Assembly: GCA_023127875.1 (NCBI GenBank)
Contig: JAGMFA010000077.1
Location: 1-9,621 of the forward strand
DNA from: Candidatus Zixiibacteriota bacterium
GTDB lineage: Bacteria; Zixibacteria; MSB-5A5; SM1-73
Length of the DNA: 9,621 nucleotides
Direction of reading: 5' to 3'
The notes beneath the pieces were generated by a model. It was not told the origin of the DNA. It worked only from the letters and a program-made list of their open reading frames with translations, and did not search any database. This document shows positions 1 through 8,000 of the stretch, one piece after another (position 1 is the stretch's first letter; every line of letters starts with the position of its first letter). A program made the translations under genes and the position numbers.

Positions 1-50
1 GGGAGGTTGAATTCCTGAGAATGTGAATTTCATCGGATTTATGGTAACTT

Positions 51-65
51 ATTCTTGTCAAGAAT
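51..65. promoter_or_regulatory. 15-bp perfect palindrome upstream of gltA
   Basis: ATTCTTG-T-CAAGAAT is a perfect inverted repeat of 7-bp arms around one base, ending 48 bp before the gltA start codon. It contains TTGTCA (55-60), which resembles a -35 box, although no good -10 box follows at the right distance. The size and symmetry suit a dimeric repressor operator, but it could also be a chance palindrome. I do not recognise it as a Fur, LexA, Rex or CIRCE site. The rest of 1-113 shows no gene: the three forward frames close at bases 8-26, one of them as a short open stretch ending in TGA at 24-26 that might be the tail of a preceding gene. Confidence 0.35.
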
Positions 66-113
66 TTAAGCCACTGAAAACAAAAAAGAATCTTAAATTT
101 AACCCAATGCGAT

Positions 114-1517
114 ATGTCTGAACCGCAACGAAAAAAACTGGACTTGAATAGAAAGGCGATGCCCAAACAACCACCGGAGGTGCGAAGGCACAATTTCAAT
201 GAGGTGGCGCTGGGATATCCACCCGAGACTGCAGTCGAAGAAGCCAAGCGATGCCTGCAGTGCAAAAAGCCTAAGTGTGTTTTAAAGTGCCCGGTGGAGA
301 TAGACATCCCTGGATTTATCAAATGCATCGCTGAGGGTGATTTTGCTGCCGGTATCAGGATACTGAAGGAGAAAAACTGTCTTCCCGCTATGTGTGGTCG
401 GGTCTGCCCCCAGGAGGAGCAGTGTGAAGAGGCATGCGTTCTGTTAAAGAAGGGAGGACAGATAGCAGTCGGTAGACTGGAGCGGTTCCTGGCAGACTGG
501 GAAGCGGAGCAGGGTAAGCTTCAGTTACCCGAAATTCCGCCGCCTACCGGAAGAAAGGTCGCCGTCGTAGGCGGAGGACCTGCAGGACTTACCGTAGCTG
601 GTGATCTGATAAAATTAGGGCACCAGGTGACTATCTTCGAGGCTCTGCATGAGGTGGGGGGGGTTCTGATTTACGGCATCCCAGAATTCAGGCTTCCCAA
701 GGCTATCGTGAAAAGGGAAGTTGAATATCTCAAAAAGCTTGGCGTCGAAGTGGTGACCGACTACGTGGTTGGAAAAACCAGAACGATAGACAGCCTTTTG
801 GAGGAATTTGACGCCATCTTTGTCGGTTCGGGCGCGGGACTTCCCTGGTTTATGGACGTTCCCGGTGAAAATTTAAATGGCGTTTATTCGGCAAATGAAT
901 ATCTGACCCGTATGAATTTGATGAAGGGTTTTCTCTTTCCCCAGTTTTCTACTCCCATAAAGAATCACAAAAGGGTTGCGGTTGTCGGCGGAGGAAACGT
1001 AGCCATGGACTGTGCCAGAACTGCCCTGAGGCTGGGAGCAGAGAGCAAAATCATCTACAGGAGATCCAGGCAGGAACTGCCGGCGCGCTTGGAGGAGATA
1101 GAGAATGCAGAAGAGGAGGGGGTAATCTTCAACTTCCTGACCCTCCCCATTCGGTACATTGGCGATGAGAACGGATGGGTGAAGGAGATCGAGTATTTGA
1201 AGATGAAGTTGGGTGAGCCGGATTCCTCTGGAAGGAGAAGACCCGTTCCCATCGAAGGTTCTGAGACTATCATCCCCATGGACGCTGTGGTCTGCGCCAT
1301 TGGTAACAGCCCCAATCCGCTCATCGCCGCCGCCACTCCCGGACTGGAAGTGGGTAAGAAGGGAAACATCGTTGCGGATGAGGAGACTGGCAAGACCTCC
1401 AGGGAGAGGGTTTGGGCCGGGGGGGATGTGGTGACCGGCGCAGCAACCGTTATCCTGGCCATGGGAGCTGGACGCAAAGCCGCCAGATCCATCCACGAGT
1501 ATCTCTGCTCTCTTTAG
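114..1517 (+). CDS. gltA: NADPH-dependent glutamate synthase small subunit / NfnB (SudA)-type flavoprotein
   Basis: This 467-residue protein has the size and layout of the GltA/NfnB/SudA family of FAD- and NAD(P)H-binding iron-sulfur oxidoreductases. An N-terminal domain carries two cysteine groups typical of [4Fe-4S] clusters: C47, C50, C55, C59 and C94, C98, C104, C108. A dinucleotide fold follows with VVGGGPAG at about 151-158, and a second with VVGGGNVAMD at about 290-299 for NAD(P)H. A C-terminal GGD motif with TGAATVILAMGAG (about 437-453) contacts FAD in the family. Members either act alone or as small subunit of glutamate synthase, or pair with a partner (NfnA/SudB) in ferredoxin-dependent NADP reduction or sulfide dehydrogenase activity. 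The partner would normally be adjacent, but only 113 bases upstream are visible, so the exact role cannot be decided. The ATG at 114 is chosen because an in-frame TGA lies at 75-77 and no other start lies between. No clear Shine-Dalgarno is visible. A cytoplasmic location is expected. No frameshift or missing key residue was seen. Confidence 0.93.
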   Translation: MSEPQRKKLDLNRKAMPKQPPEVRRHNFNEVALGYPPETAVEEAKRCLQCKKPKCVLKCPVEIDIPGFIKCIAEGDFAAGIRILKEKNCLPAMCGRVCPQEEQCEEACVLLKKGGQIAVGRLERFLADWEAEQGKLQLPEIPPPTGRKVAVVGGGPAGLTVAGDLIKLGHQVTIFEALHEVGGVLIYGIPEFRLPKAIVKREVEYLKKLGVEVVTDYVVGKTRTIDSLLEEFDAIFVGSGAGLPWFMDVPGENLNGVYSANEYLTRMNLMKGFLFPQFSTPIKNHKRVAVVGGGNVAMDCARTALRLGAESKIIYRRSRQELPARLEEIENAEEEGVIFNFLTLPIRYIGDENGWVKEIEYLKMKLGEPDSSGRRRPVPIEGSETIIPMDAVVCAIGNSPNPLIAAATPGLEVGKKGNIVADEETGKTSRERVWAGGDVVTGAATVILAMGAGRKAARSIHEYLCSL

Positions 1518-1570
1518 AATTCCAATTAATTTGTCCCCACAAAATCCTTTAAACTCCGCACAAAAGCTAC

Positions 1571-1693
1571 ATGAAGAAGCAGAATTTCCGGTATATTTCA
1601 AATCTCAGAACTTTGATCGTTCTTATGGGAATGGAGAAGGAAAGATGGGAGTATCTTTTTATTACCTCAAGGTCGAATATCCCAAAAAATTAA
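1571..1693 (+). CDS. possible small protein, 40 residues, unrecognised
   Basis: An ATG at 1571 opens a 40-codon frame ending in TAA at 1691-1693. The product starts MKKQNFRYISNL and includes MEKERWEYLF, giving a basic, moderately hydrophobic peptide without an obvious membrane segment or motif. No Shine-Dalgarno is visible upstream. The stop codon directly abuts the hairpin at 1694-1715. It lies in the 252-bp gap between gltA and the convergent lipoprotein gene. It may be a real small gene, a remnant, or a chance frame; I favour chance or remnant. Nothing else protein-like is visible in 1518-1769. Confidence 0.15.
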   Translation: MKKQNFRYISNLRTLIVLMGMEKERWEYLFITSRSNIPKN

Positions 1694-1715
1694 GGGTGGA
1701 GCTTCAGCTTCACCC
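1684..1715 (-). terminator. intrinsic terminator of the uvrB-lipoprotein operon
   Basis: A 9-bp stem (1694-1702 with 1707-1715, one G-U pair) closes a four-base loop. On the minus strand it is followed by TTAATTTTTT (1693-1684). It lies 55 bp past the lipoprotein stop codon, as expected for a rho-independent terminator. On the plus strand the nearest T run (1734-1739) is about 18 bases past the stem, so its use by gltA transcripts is doubtful. Confidence 0.75.
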
Positions 1716-1769
1716 GCTTCGGATTCAGCCAGCTTTTTTATCAATCATATCTTGAGCCAAATACTTTTC

Positions 1770-2609
1770 TCATTTTATTTTATAGACGATTCCCCAGGCT
1801 TTGGAATCATATTCGGTGGTGTCGGAAGTAGCCGACTCCCGGCTGACCACATCCACGATGGCATGATAGTAGCGTTTTGCCGGGTCTGGATCGGTAGTGG
1901 TGGTCCAGCTGGCAGAAAAGATTCCGTCTCCTTTACTAGTGAAGGGAATCTTTTGAGGAGCCTTCTCATTTACATGAAGAAAGAAAAAGTCAAAAGTGTC
2001 GCTTGAAGGTTCAATGGTGAAGGTTACCTGTTTCCCCTTGCCAAATACCAATGTGCTATCCTTCTTTACTAATTTCAACAAAATTGGTTCGCTGAGGGAG
2101 ACATTTACCCCGTCTGAAACTATGTCCAGAGCATAAAGATTTCTGGTGGTTCCCACCGAATTAATCACCGTTCCACTGAACTGCTTCAATAGCCAGCCCC
2201 GATGAACGTCGGAGTCAAACCCCCATTTCTCGAAATAGGCTTTGGTCAGAGCTATGGAATAAATGGGCTTTTCGTATAACTCTCCATTGAAATAGTAATG
2301 AAACTTCCCCTTGAGACTGTCGCCCCAAATTAAAGTGATACAATCCTCAAAACGCAGTGTGTCGTCCCGCTCAACAAGCCATCCCTCTTCTATGTCTGCA
2401 CTGTTCTGTGTTATTTTCCGATAGAAAAGAGTGTCGTCTGGTTCTGTATCAAAAAAACCTAAACGAAATACATCCGGATATTCGGATATGATCGCCTTAA
2501 CTGCGTCCCAGTGGGTTTCACGGGGTTTGACTGTTCTCTTCTCGCAGCCTGTTTGAAACAAGAAAAAAACAAGTGAGGAAAGCACCAAAAGGAAAAGAGT
2601 TTTTTTCAT
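1770..2609 (-). CDS. putative lipoprotein of unknown function
   Basis: This 279-residue product begins [10 protein letters not shown] followed by a strongly hydrophobic stretch to about residue 19, then QTGC with C22, so it is most likely a lipoprotein anchored through C22. Position -3 of the lipobox is Q rather than L, V or I, which is slightly atypical. The mature part is polar, rich in aromatic residues, and looks largely beta-structured. The last 90 residues (about 185-279) resemble an Ig-like sandwich by their alternating pattern, but I recognise no family. The start is fixed by the signal peptide and by the overlap with the uvrB stop codon (ATGA, 2606-2609), with a purine-rich GGGGGAAG just upstream inside uvrB. 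It is therefore probably translated by coupling from the uvrB message and ends before the hairpin terminator at 1684-1715. Pairing a cell-envelope lipoprotein with uvrB has no obvious functional logic and may simply reflect gene packing. Confidence 0.8.
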   Translation of the reverse strand: MKKTLFLLVLSSLVFFLFQTGCEKRTVKPRETHWDAVKAIISEYPDVFRLGFFDTEPDDTLFYRKITQNSADIEEGWLVERDDTLRFEDCITLIWGDSLKGKFHYYFNGELYEKPIYSIALTKAYFEKWGFDSDVHRGWLLKQFSGTVINSVGTTRNLYALDIVSDGVNVSLSEPILLKLVKKDSTLVFGKGKQVTFTIEPSSDTFDFFFLHVNEKAPQKIPFTSKGDGIFSASWTTTTDPDPAKRYYHAIVDVVSRESATSDTTEYDSKAWGIVYKIK

Positions 2610-4630
2610 CTTTTCTTCCCCCTGAAGATATTTGGCCGCCGGCTTCTCTTCCCTGTTTTCTCCAGCACTCTGGAGAGCTCGTCTCTGAGAAAAGCCGCTT
2701 TCTCAAACTCCAGATTGGATGCCGCTTTCTTCATTGCCCTCTGCAGTTCCCTGATCTTATCCTCCAGAGAGAGTTTTTCTAAAAAGTCAAGCTTTTCTTC
2801 TTTTTCCGGGCTGGCGGTTCTTGAATCAGCGAATGCCGTGGTTTTAAGGATCTCCTCTCGGGACTTATATATGCCTTCAGGGGTGATGCCGTGTTTTTTG
2901 TTATATTCCTCCTGCAGTCTCCTTCTCCTGTTTGTCTCCTCTTTGGCTTTTCGCATGGAGTCGGTAACCTCATCTGCATACATGATCACCTCTCCTGCTT
3001 TATTTCTTGCGGCTCTGCCCGCTATCTGAATTAAAGAGGTTTCGGATCTCAAAAAGCCCTCTCTATCCGCATCCAGAATTGCCACCAGCGAGACCTCCGG
3101 CAAATCCAGCCCTTCTCTTAGCAGATTGATCCCCACTAAAACATCAAACTCGGCTAACCTTAAATCTCTTAAAATCTCCACCCGGTCTATGGCATCGATC
3201 TCTGAGTGAAGATAGCGTACCTTCACATCCATCTGGGCAAGATAGTCTGCCAGATCCTCTGCCATTCTTTTGGTCAGGGTGGTGACCAGAACCCTTTCCT
3301 TATTTTGGGTTCTTACTCTAATCTCCTCTAAGAGGTCATCCACCTGATTGGAGGAAGGTTTGATGGTGATTTTTGGATCAACCAGCCCGGTGGGTCGAAT
3401 CACCTGCTCCACTATCACGCCCTTACATTTTTTCAGCTCGAACTCAGCCGGCGTGGCGGAGACGAAGATAACCTGATCGATCAAAGACTCAAATTCATCA
3501 AAAAACAAAGGTCGGTTATCCAGAGCGGAAGGGAGCCGAAAACCGTATTCCACCAGCACCTCTTTTCTGGATCTGTCCCCGGCATACATGCCTCTAATCT
3601 GAGGAACGGTCTGATGAGACTCATCAATCATCATCAGGAAATCTTTGGGAAAGAAATCCAAAAGAACGTAGGGTCGTTCACCCGGTTTCCTTCCGGAAAG
3701 ATGGCGGGAGTAGTTTTCAATTCCGGTGCAGTATCCTATCTCCCGCATCATCTCAAGGTCAAAGCGGGTGCGCGATTCCAATCTCTGCGCCTCCAGAAGC
3801 TTGCCCTGTGATCTAAAAAAAGAGAGCCTCTCTTCCAGCTCAATTTCTATGTTTTTGATCGCTTCCTCTAACTGGGGATAAGTGGTGACAAAGTGCTTAG
3901 CTGGATAAATGGCTACCTTCTCTTTTTCCTCCAAAATCTCACCTTTGAGCGTATCGATCACCGAGATTTTCTCTATGGTATCACCGAAAAGCTCAATCCG
4001 AATGGCAGTCTCCTCGTAGGCGGGGTGAATCTCTACTGTATCTCCTCTTACCCGAAAGGTCCCCCGGGCAAATTCGATGTCGTTACGAGAATAGTGAATG
4101 TCTATTAAATCTTTTAAGATTTTGTCCCTTTCCTTTTCCTGTCCCACTTCTAAAAATAGCAAAAGCTCCTTCCAATCCTTGGGCGACCCGATCCCGTAGA
4201 TGCAGGATACACTTGCCACGATCACCACATCGTCCCTTTCCAAAAGGGAACTGGTAGCTCTCAGTCTTAATCGGTCAATGTCATCATTGACCGAGGTGTC
4301 CTTCTCTATGTAGGTGTCGGATGCGGGGACGTATGCTTCCGGCTGATAGTAATCATAATAGCTTATGAAAAACTCCACCGCATTATGAGGAAAAAAACCT
4401 TTCAGCTCCCCATAAAGCTGGGCCGCCAGGGTCTTGTTGTGGGAGATGACGATGGCGGGTTTGCCCACATTGGCAATCACATTTGCCATGGTGAAAGTCT
4501 TGCCCGAGCCGGTCACCCCCAAAAGGGTCTGGTATTTTTCATGTTGCTTCATTCCCTGGGTCAACTCCGCTATTGCCTTGGGCTGATCCCCCTTGGGTTT
4601 ATAGTCGGAAACTAATTTGAATTCAGCCAT
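2606..4630 (-). CDS. uvrB: excinuclease ABC subunit UvrB
   Basis: This 674-residue protein is the DNA-damage verification helicase-like subunit of UvrABC nucleotide excision repair, loaded by UvrA and recruiting UvrC. Its length matches the family (about 670). The Walker A motif GVTGSGKT is at 38-45. The beta-hairpin that clamps [13 protein letters not shown], is at 91-100. The DESH box is at 336-339 and SAT at 391-393. Motif V-like [12 protein letters not shown] is at 503-514, and QIAGRAARN (motif VI) is at 535-543. A C-terminal UVR domain (about 623-658, [12 protein letters not shown] onward) is the UvrC/UvrA contact region. All expected motifs are intact. The ATG at 4630 gives the usual N-terminus, with only a weak purine-rich RBS. 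A promoter at 4688-4718 and a GC hairpin at 4641-4664 lie upstream. The stop overlaps the next gene by four bases. I see no convincing LexA box, so SOS control is not supported by the sequence. Confidence 0.98.
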   Translation of the reverse strand: MAEFKLVSDYKPKGDQPKAIAELTQGMKQHEKYQTLLGVTGSGKTFTMANVIANVGKPAIVISHNKTLAAQLYGELKGFFPHNAVEFFISYYDYYQPEAYVPASDTYIEKDTSVNDDIDRLRLRATSSLLERDDVVIVASVSCIYGIGSPKDWKELLLFLEVGQEKERDKILKDLIDIHYSRNDIEFARGTFRVRGDTVEIHPAYEETAIRIELFGDTIEKISVIDTLKGEILEEKEKVAIYPAKHFVTTYPQLEEAIKNIEIELEERLSFFRSQGKLLEAQRLESRTRFDLEMMREIGYCTGIENYSRHLSGRKPGERPYVLLDFFPKDFLMMIDESHQTVPQIRGMYAGDRSRKEVLVEYGFRLPSALDNRPLFFDEFESLIDQVIFVSATPAEFELKKCKGVIVEQVIRPTGLVDPKITIKPSSNQVDDLLEEIRVRTQNKERVLVTTLTKRMAEDLADYLAQMDVKVRYLHSEIDAIDRVEILRDLRLAEFDVLVGINLLREGLDLPEVSLVAILDADREGFLRSETSLIQIAGRAARNKAGEVIMYADEVTDSMRKAKEETNRRRRLQEEYNKKHGITPEGIYKSREEILKTTAFADSRTASPEKEEKLDFLEKLSLEDKIRELQRAMKKAASNLEFEKAAFLRDELSRVLEKTGKRSRRPNIFRGKKR

Positions 4631-4640
4631 TTTCTTTAAA

Positions 4641-4664
4641 GTCCGCCGACCGCTGTCGGCAGTC
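4641..4664 (-). promoter_or_regulatory. GC-rich hairpin in the uvrB 5' untranslated region
   Basis: GCCGAC and GTCGGC (4645-4650, 4655-4660) form a perfect 6-bp stem around a four-base loop. It extends to 10 bp with one mismatch and one G-U pair. It sits 10 bases before the uvrB ATG and inside the predicted transcript. It might modulate translation or mRNA stability, or be one copy of a small palindromic repeat. No T run follows on the minus strand, so it is not a terminator. Confidence 0.5.
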
Positions 4665-4687
4665 AGTTTTCTTAATGATCCTCACTG

Positions 4688-4718
4688 ATTATATTACGTG
4701 AAGAAGCCACCAAGTCAA
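4688..4718 (-). promoter_or_regulatory. sigma70-like promoter of uvrB
   Basis: On the minus strand a perfect TATAAT (-10, 4693-4688) is preceded by TTGACT (4718-4713) at a long 19-bp spacing. An alternative -10, TAATAT (4696-4691), gives 16 bp. Transcription would start near 4681, about 50 bases before uvrB. The -35 box lies right after the T tract of the upstream terminator. Confidence 0.55.
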
Positions 4719-4744
4719 GGCAAAAAAAAGGATCTCAGCCCAGC
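4691..4744 (-). repeat. dispersed repeat, copy A (carries terminator arm and uvrB promoter)
   Basis: Bases 4691-4744 match 9344-9395 in the same orientation. The first 31 bases, from ATATTACGT to AAGGC, agree at 24 positions by my count. After a gap in the A tract the copies share GGAYCTCAGCC and CAGC. Copy A contains the T tract and one arm of the terminator at 4722-4761 and the promoter elements of uvrB. This suggests a mobile or amplified intergenic element rather than unique sequence. Orientation is arbitrary. Confidence 0.6.
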
Positions 4745-4761
4745 ATGGAGGACTGAGATCC
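4722..4761 (-). terminator. intrinsic terminator of the beta-helix gene
   Basis: Arms 4730-4738 (GGATCTCAG) and 4753-4761 (CTGAGATCC) are a perfect 9-bp stem. Two more C-G pairs form inside around a bulged A. On the minus strand the stem is followed at once by eight T (4729-4722). This is a textbook rho-independent terminator for transcripts coming from the 1175-residue gene, although it lies 250 bp past that gene's stop, leaving a long structured 3' untranslated region. Confidence 0.85.
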
Positions 4762-4809
4762 GACATCTTTTTTGTCCGAAAGGCTTCGCCATTTCGTACC
4801 TATGACGCT

Positions 4810-4867
4810 GTCAGCGGATTAATCGGATTAAGCGGATCGATCCGTTTTATCCGTTTAATCCGTTGAC
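4810..4867. repeat. 58-bp imperfect inverted repeat built from CGGATTAA-like units
   Basis: The left arm (4810-4838) and right arm (4839-4867) are complementary at 25 of 29 positions. Two of the four mismatches become G-U pairs in one RNA strand, and the centre is GGATCGATCC with no loop. Each arm is itself about three copies of a 9-base CGGATTAA-like unit. It lies inside the 3' untranslated region of the beta-helix gene, between stop codon and terminator. Confidence 0.8.
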
Positions 4868-4886
4868 CCAGTTTACTCCGTTGACC
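4853..4886. repeat. two direct 16-bp repeats
   Basis: GTTTAATCCGTTGACC (4853-4868) and GTTTACTCCGTTGACC (4871-4886) differ at one base and have a period of 18. The first copy overlaps the right arm of the 58-bp inverted repeat, so the unit probably spread by local duplication. Confidence 0.7.
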
Positions 4887-4934
4887 GAGTTCAACTTGCT
4901 CAGCAAGAAGGAAGCATGAACCTCTCCCCCTATC

Positions 4935-4964
4935 CCCTTCAGGGTGAATCCCTTCAGGGTGAAC
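4935..4964. repeat. 15-bp tandem duplication
   Basis: CCCTTCAGGGTGAAT (4935-4949) is followed directly by CCCTTCAGGGTGAAC (4950-4964), with one difference at the last base. It sits between a C-rich stretch (4918-4937) and the perfect palindrome at 4964-4989. Confidence 0.85.
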
Positions 4965-4989
4965 CCCTCTCCATGATCATGGAGAGGGG
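4964..4989. repeat. perfect 26-bp palindrome with outer C-rich/G-rich arms
   Basis: CCCCTCTCCATGA (4964-4976) is followed without a spacer by its exact reverse complement (4977-4989). Outside it, the C-rich stretch near 4918-4934 pairs imperfectly with the G-rich 4997-5008, so that 4918-5008 can form one large nested cruciform or RNA hairpin. C-rich/G-rich repeats of this style are found between genes in many bacterial genomes. No T run follows on the minus strand, so it is not a simple terminator. Confidence 0.8.
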
Positions 4990-5011
4990 GAACGAAAGGG
5001 GGTGAGGTCCT

Positions 5012-8000
5012 CTATTTCATCGGATCAGAACCAGGAGCAGGTCGGGAAAGCTTCCCTTCATCCATACCCACTTTGACAACTTTAAAGGATTTGGTCGGCG
5101 GAGGACCACCTTTATATAGGTAATTGATCAAAACGATCACATCCGAGATGTCGATGACCTCATCCTGGCTGGTGTCACCCAAGATTGAAATGTAAGGTGC
5201 CGGTCCATTCTTGTAGAGATAGTTGATCAAAAAGATCACGTCTGCCAGATCAATCACCCTATCTAAGGTCACATCCCCTAAAAGATAGGGTAAAGAAAAG
5301 TCGACCAAACCTAAAGAGGGATTGTCTACCTGGTGAAAGATCTCTTGCTCAATCTGCGAGACCAGTGACTTTCCCCAATAGTTGTAAGTGGCATTGATGT
5401 CATCGTTACAATATTCCAGCTCCAGTTCGGAACTGTCGTTGTCGTAGATGAGATTGTAAAAGGTGGAGTCCCCTCCGATAGTTACCAGCACGTCTTTGGT
5501 TGTGTCTGTGGCAGGTTCATTGAGCACTATCCCGATCCAGCTGTTGATTATCTGGTTGTTCCTAAAGTTCCCTCTCACATCTCCCACTCCCCAGGGAGAA
5601 ACATTGGTGGAAGCATAAACTCCCACAGCCCAGGGAGCACCCAACCCGTCTATAATGCTTTCCTGCACATTAGTAGTACCATTCCCCAACCCATAAAGAA
5701 CTAATCCGTAGTCGCAGTTCCTGAGTGTGTCAACCAAAATCAAAACGGGTGCGTTGATTCCAATGGTCTGAATACCTTGATCGGAGTTGCTCACCAGGTT
5801 CCGGTGAATAACTGTTTCGTGACTATTTCCGTTAACCACTATCCCCAGCTCACAGCTATCCAATTCATTGGACTCCACCATGCCGTCAGAACCTGCCTGC
5901 AGGCATATCCCCAGTGAAGAGTTGGTGCACATGTTATTATCGACTACCCCAGACCCTCCCCACAGCATTATTCCGGCGGATTGCATGGAAACACCATTGG
6001 CATTGTATACCGTGTTATTGGCGAGATGAATATCGGTAACGGAAGTCTGGGCGGAGGCATAAATCCCTCTTAAGTAAATATTCTTCACGGTGCAGCTTGT
6101 CACCGTCAAACCGTCCCAGTCACCTAATGTGTGGTTGGAGATGATCCCATTGCGAGCGTCCAGAGTGCCGACGGGAGTTAGACTGGGATTGTCTCCGTCA
6201 AAGGTGAATCCATCTATGAGGACATTATCCGCCTGCACTATCACCATCTGTGAACCCTGAAATGAGGGGCCGCTGGGTGGCCCGACATCGGAGGAATCGG
6301 TGTAAACCAGAACCGAGTCCTGCCCTGCTCCCAAAAGTGCCAGTGCCTTGTCGATCACGATATTCTCAATATACGTCCCCGCCATCACGCTAACCGTACT
6401 GCCGGTAACCATGTCAATGCCTTCCCCGATGTATCCGGCTGGGCCAGTTTGCGGGCTGGTGTCGTCGACCCATAGTTCAGACAAGTCAGGCATAAAGCCG
6501 GGATTGTTGTACGTGCCGTCGAGCGCGCACCAAGGGGTGTAGTCCACGCTGTCCGAGAGGTCATCGGTCGGGTCGAGGTCGCCCCACCAGTTGCCGGAGG
6601 CATTCAGTGTTGCAGCATCTAGGTTGTTTACTCCGTAGGCGACACTCCCATAAATGCTGTTGTAATTGATGTGGTGGCTAGCTGCATCACCCATAATCCG
6701 GACACCATCCCGGGCACTGCCATATATTTCGTTATGCTGTATGGTCGTGCCGCTTGCAAGAAGTGCGCCTCTGATGCCATCGTGGCCAACATTCTTGATT
6801 TCATTGTACTCTATGGTGTTACCACCTATTCCTGAGGCGTAATTGATAAGGATCCCTGCGCCTCCTGAGTTCTCTATCAGGTTATGCCCAATTAGACTAT
6901 TGGTAATGTCGGCAAGAGAGGCGGCTAGGCCAAGGAACATTCCACAACCACCACTAGGACCTATGTCAAGAATCCAGTTATAGGACGCCGTTAGATTGTC
7001 ACACTCGCAGGCAAAGATACCAGGCGCATTCGTTGTCACAGGCGATGCGGAAGGCGTTATGATGTTGTTCTTGATGACCACGTCGTCGGCTCTATTCTCG
7101 ACAATATCGTCACCAGCCTTAAGCGTAAACCCATCGATTACAACACCGTCAGCACCGTCGAAGATATAGATGGCATTGCCGTGCAAAACATTCGGTCCTT
7201 CAATGATGGACTCCGCTCCGCGCGTACCATAACCAGGGATTCCTACATTGGCACCGCTCAGCGTTATGCCACCTCTGGTAGCATCGAAGTTCAGTCCCGC
7301 GTGATCCAGGAATGTCTCTGCCTCGTTGTAAGTTCCTGCTGCACAGGTGATGGTATGACCAGAACTGGCAGCATCAACAGCAGCCTGTATCGATGAATAG
7401 TAGCTGGCAGACGGATTCTCTACCGGGCCCCAACTGCTGCCGCCAGGGTAAGCATCCCACCACGGTACATAGGTGACATTGTCGCCAGCCTTTGAGCCCT
7501 GATAGCCGACGTTGTAAGTGTTGCCAGAGTGCTCTGGACCATTTATCGTGCCCCACCAGTTGTCGGTGGCATCGACTACTGATGCCCATGGCTGACCGGA
7601 GCGGAAACCGATACCCCAAGTGTTCCCAGCAAGATTGTTGAAGTGAGCAACTACGTTTGTATTTGCGTCACCTGCCCACAGACGTATCCCGTAGTCTCCT
7701 CCAGTGAGGGTGTTGCCAGTTATGGACACCGGGGTGGTTGGAGAGGTAAATCTCTTTAGTTGGATGCCTATTCCAGAAGCGCTTGAAGAAACGACCTCGT
7801 TGTCTTCAATAAACGTTCCACTGAGATCAACATAAAAGCCTAGGGCTGAAGTGGCTCCCAGGATAATCCCGGAATAACCCACAGTGTTATCCACCTTGTT
7901 TCCCTTTATGGTTATGGAACTGCCATGGACATCTTGGAACCAGATCGCATCCTTGACGTGAGCTTGATAGATGTAGTTATCCTGCACAACTGCACCATCA

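Noticed and set aside
3..26. A seven-codon open stretch ending in TGA, possibly the end of an upstream NfnA/SudB-like partner gene
   Set aside because: Too short to assign. The gap to gltA is almost 90 bases, and other frames also close nearby.
873..1601. A 242-codon open frame on the minus strand overlapping gltA, with a smaller one inside 1055-1492
   Set aside because: It is antisense to a clearly conserved enzyme gene, and its product is low-complexity and rich in S, G and H with no recognisable domain. It is a shadow of gltA codon use.
4650..4680. LexA/SOS-like box before uvrB (CTG and CAG half sites on the minus strand)
   Set aside because: The half sites are 8 bases apart rather than the 10 of the enterobacterial box, and no GAAC-N4-GTTC site is present.
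4810..4990. Possible CRISPR array from the regular repeats
   Set aside because: The units are adjacent or overlapping palindromes without unique spacers of constant length, and no cas gene is present.
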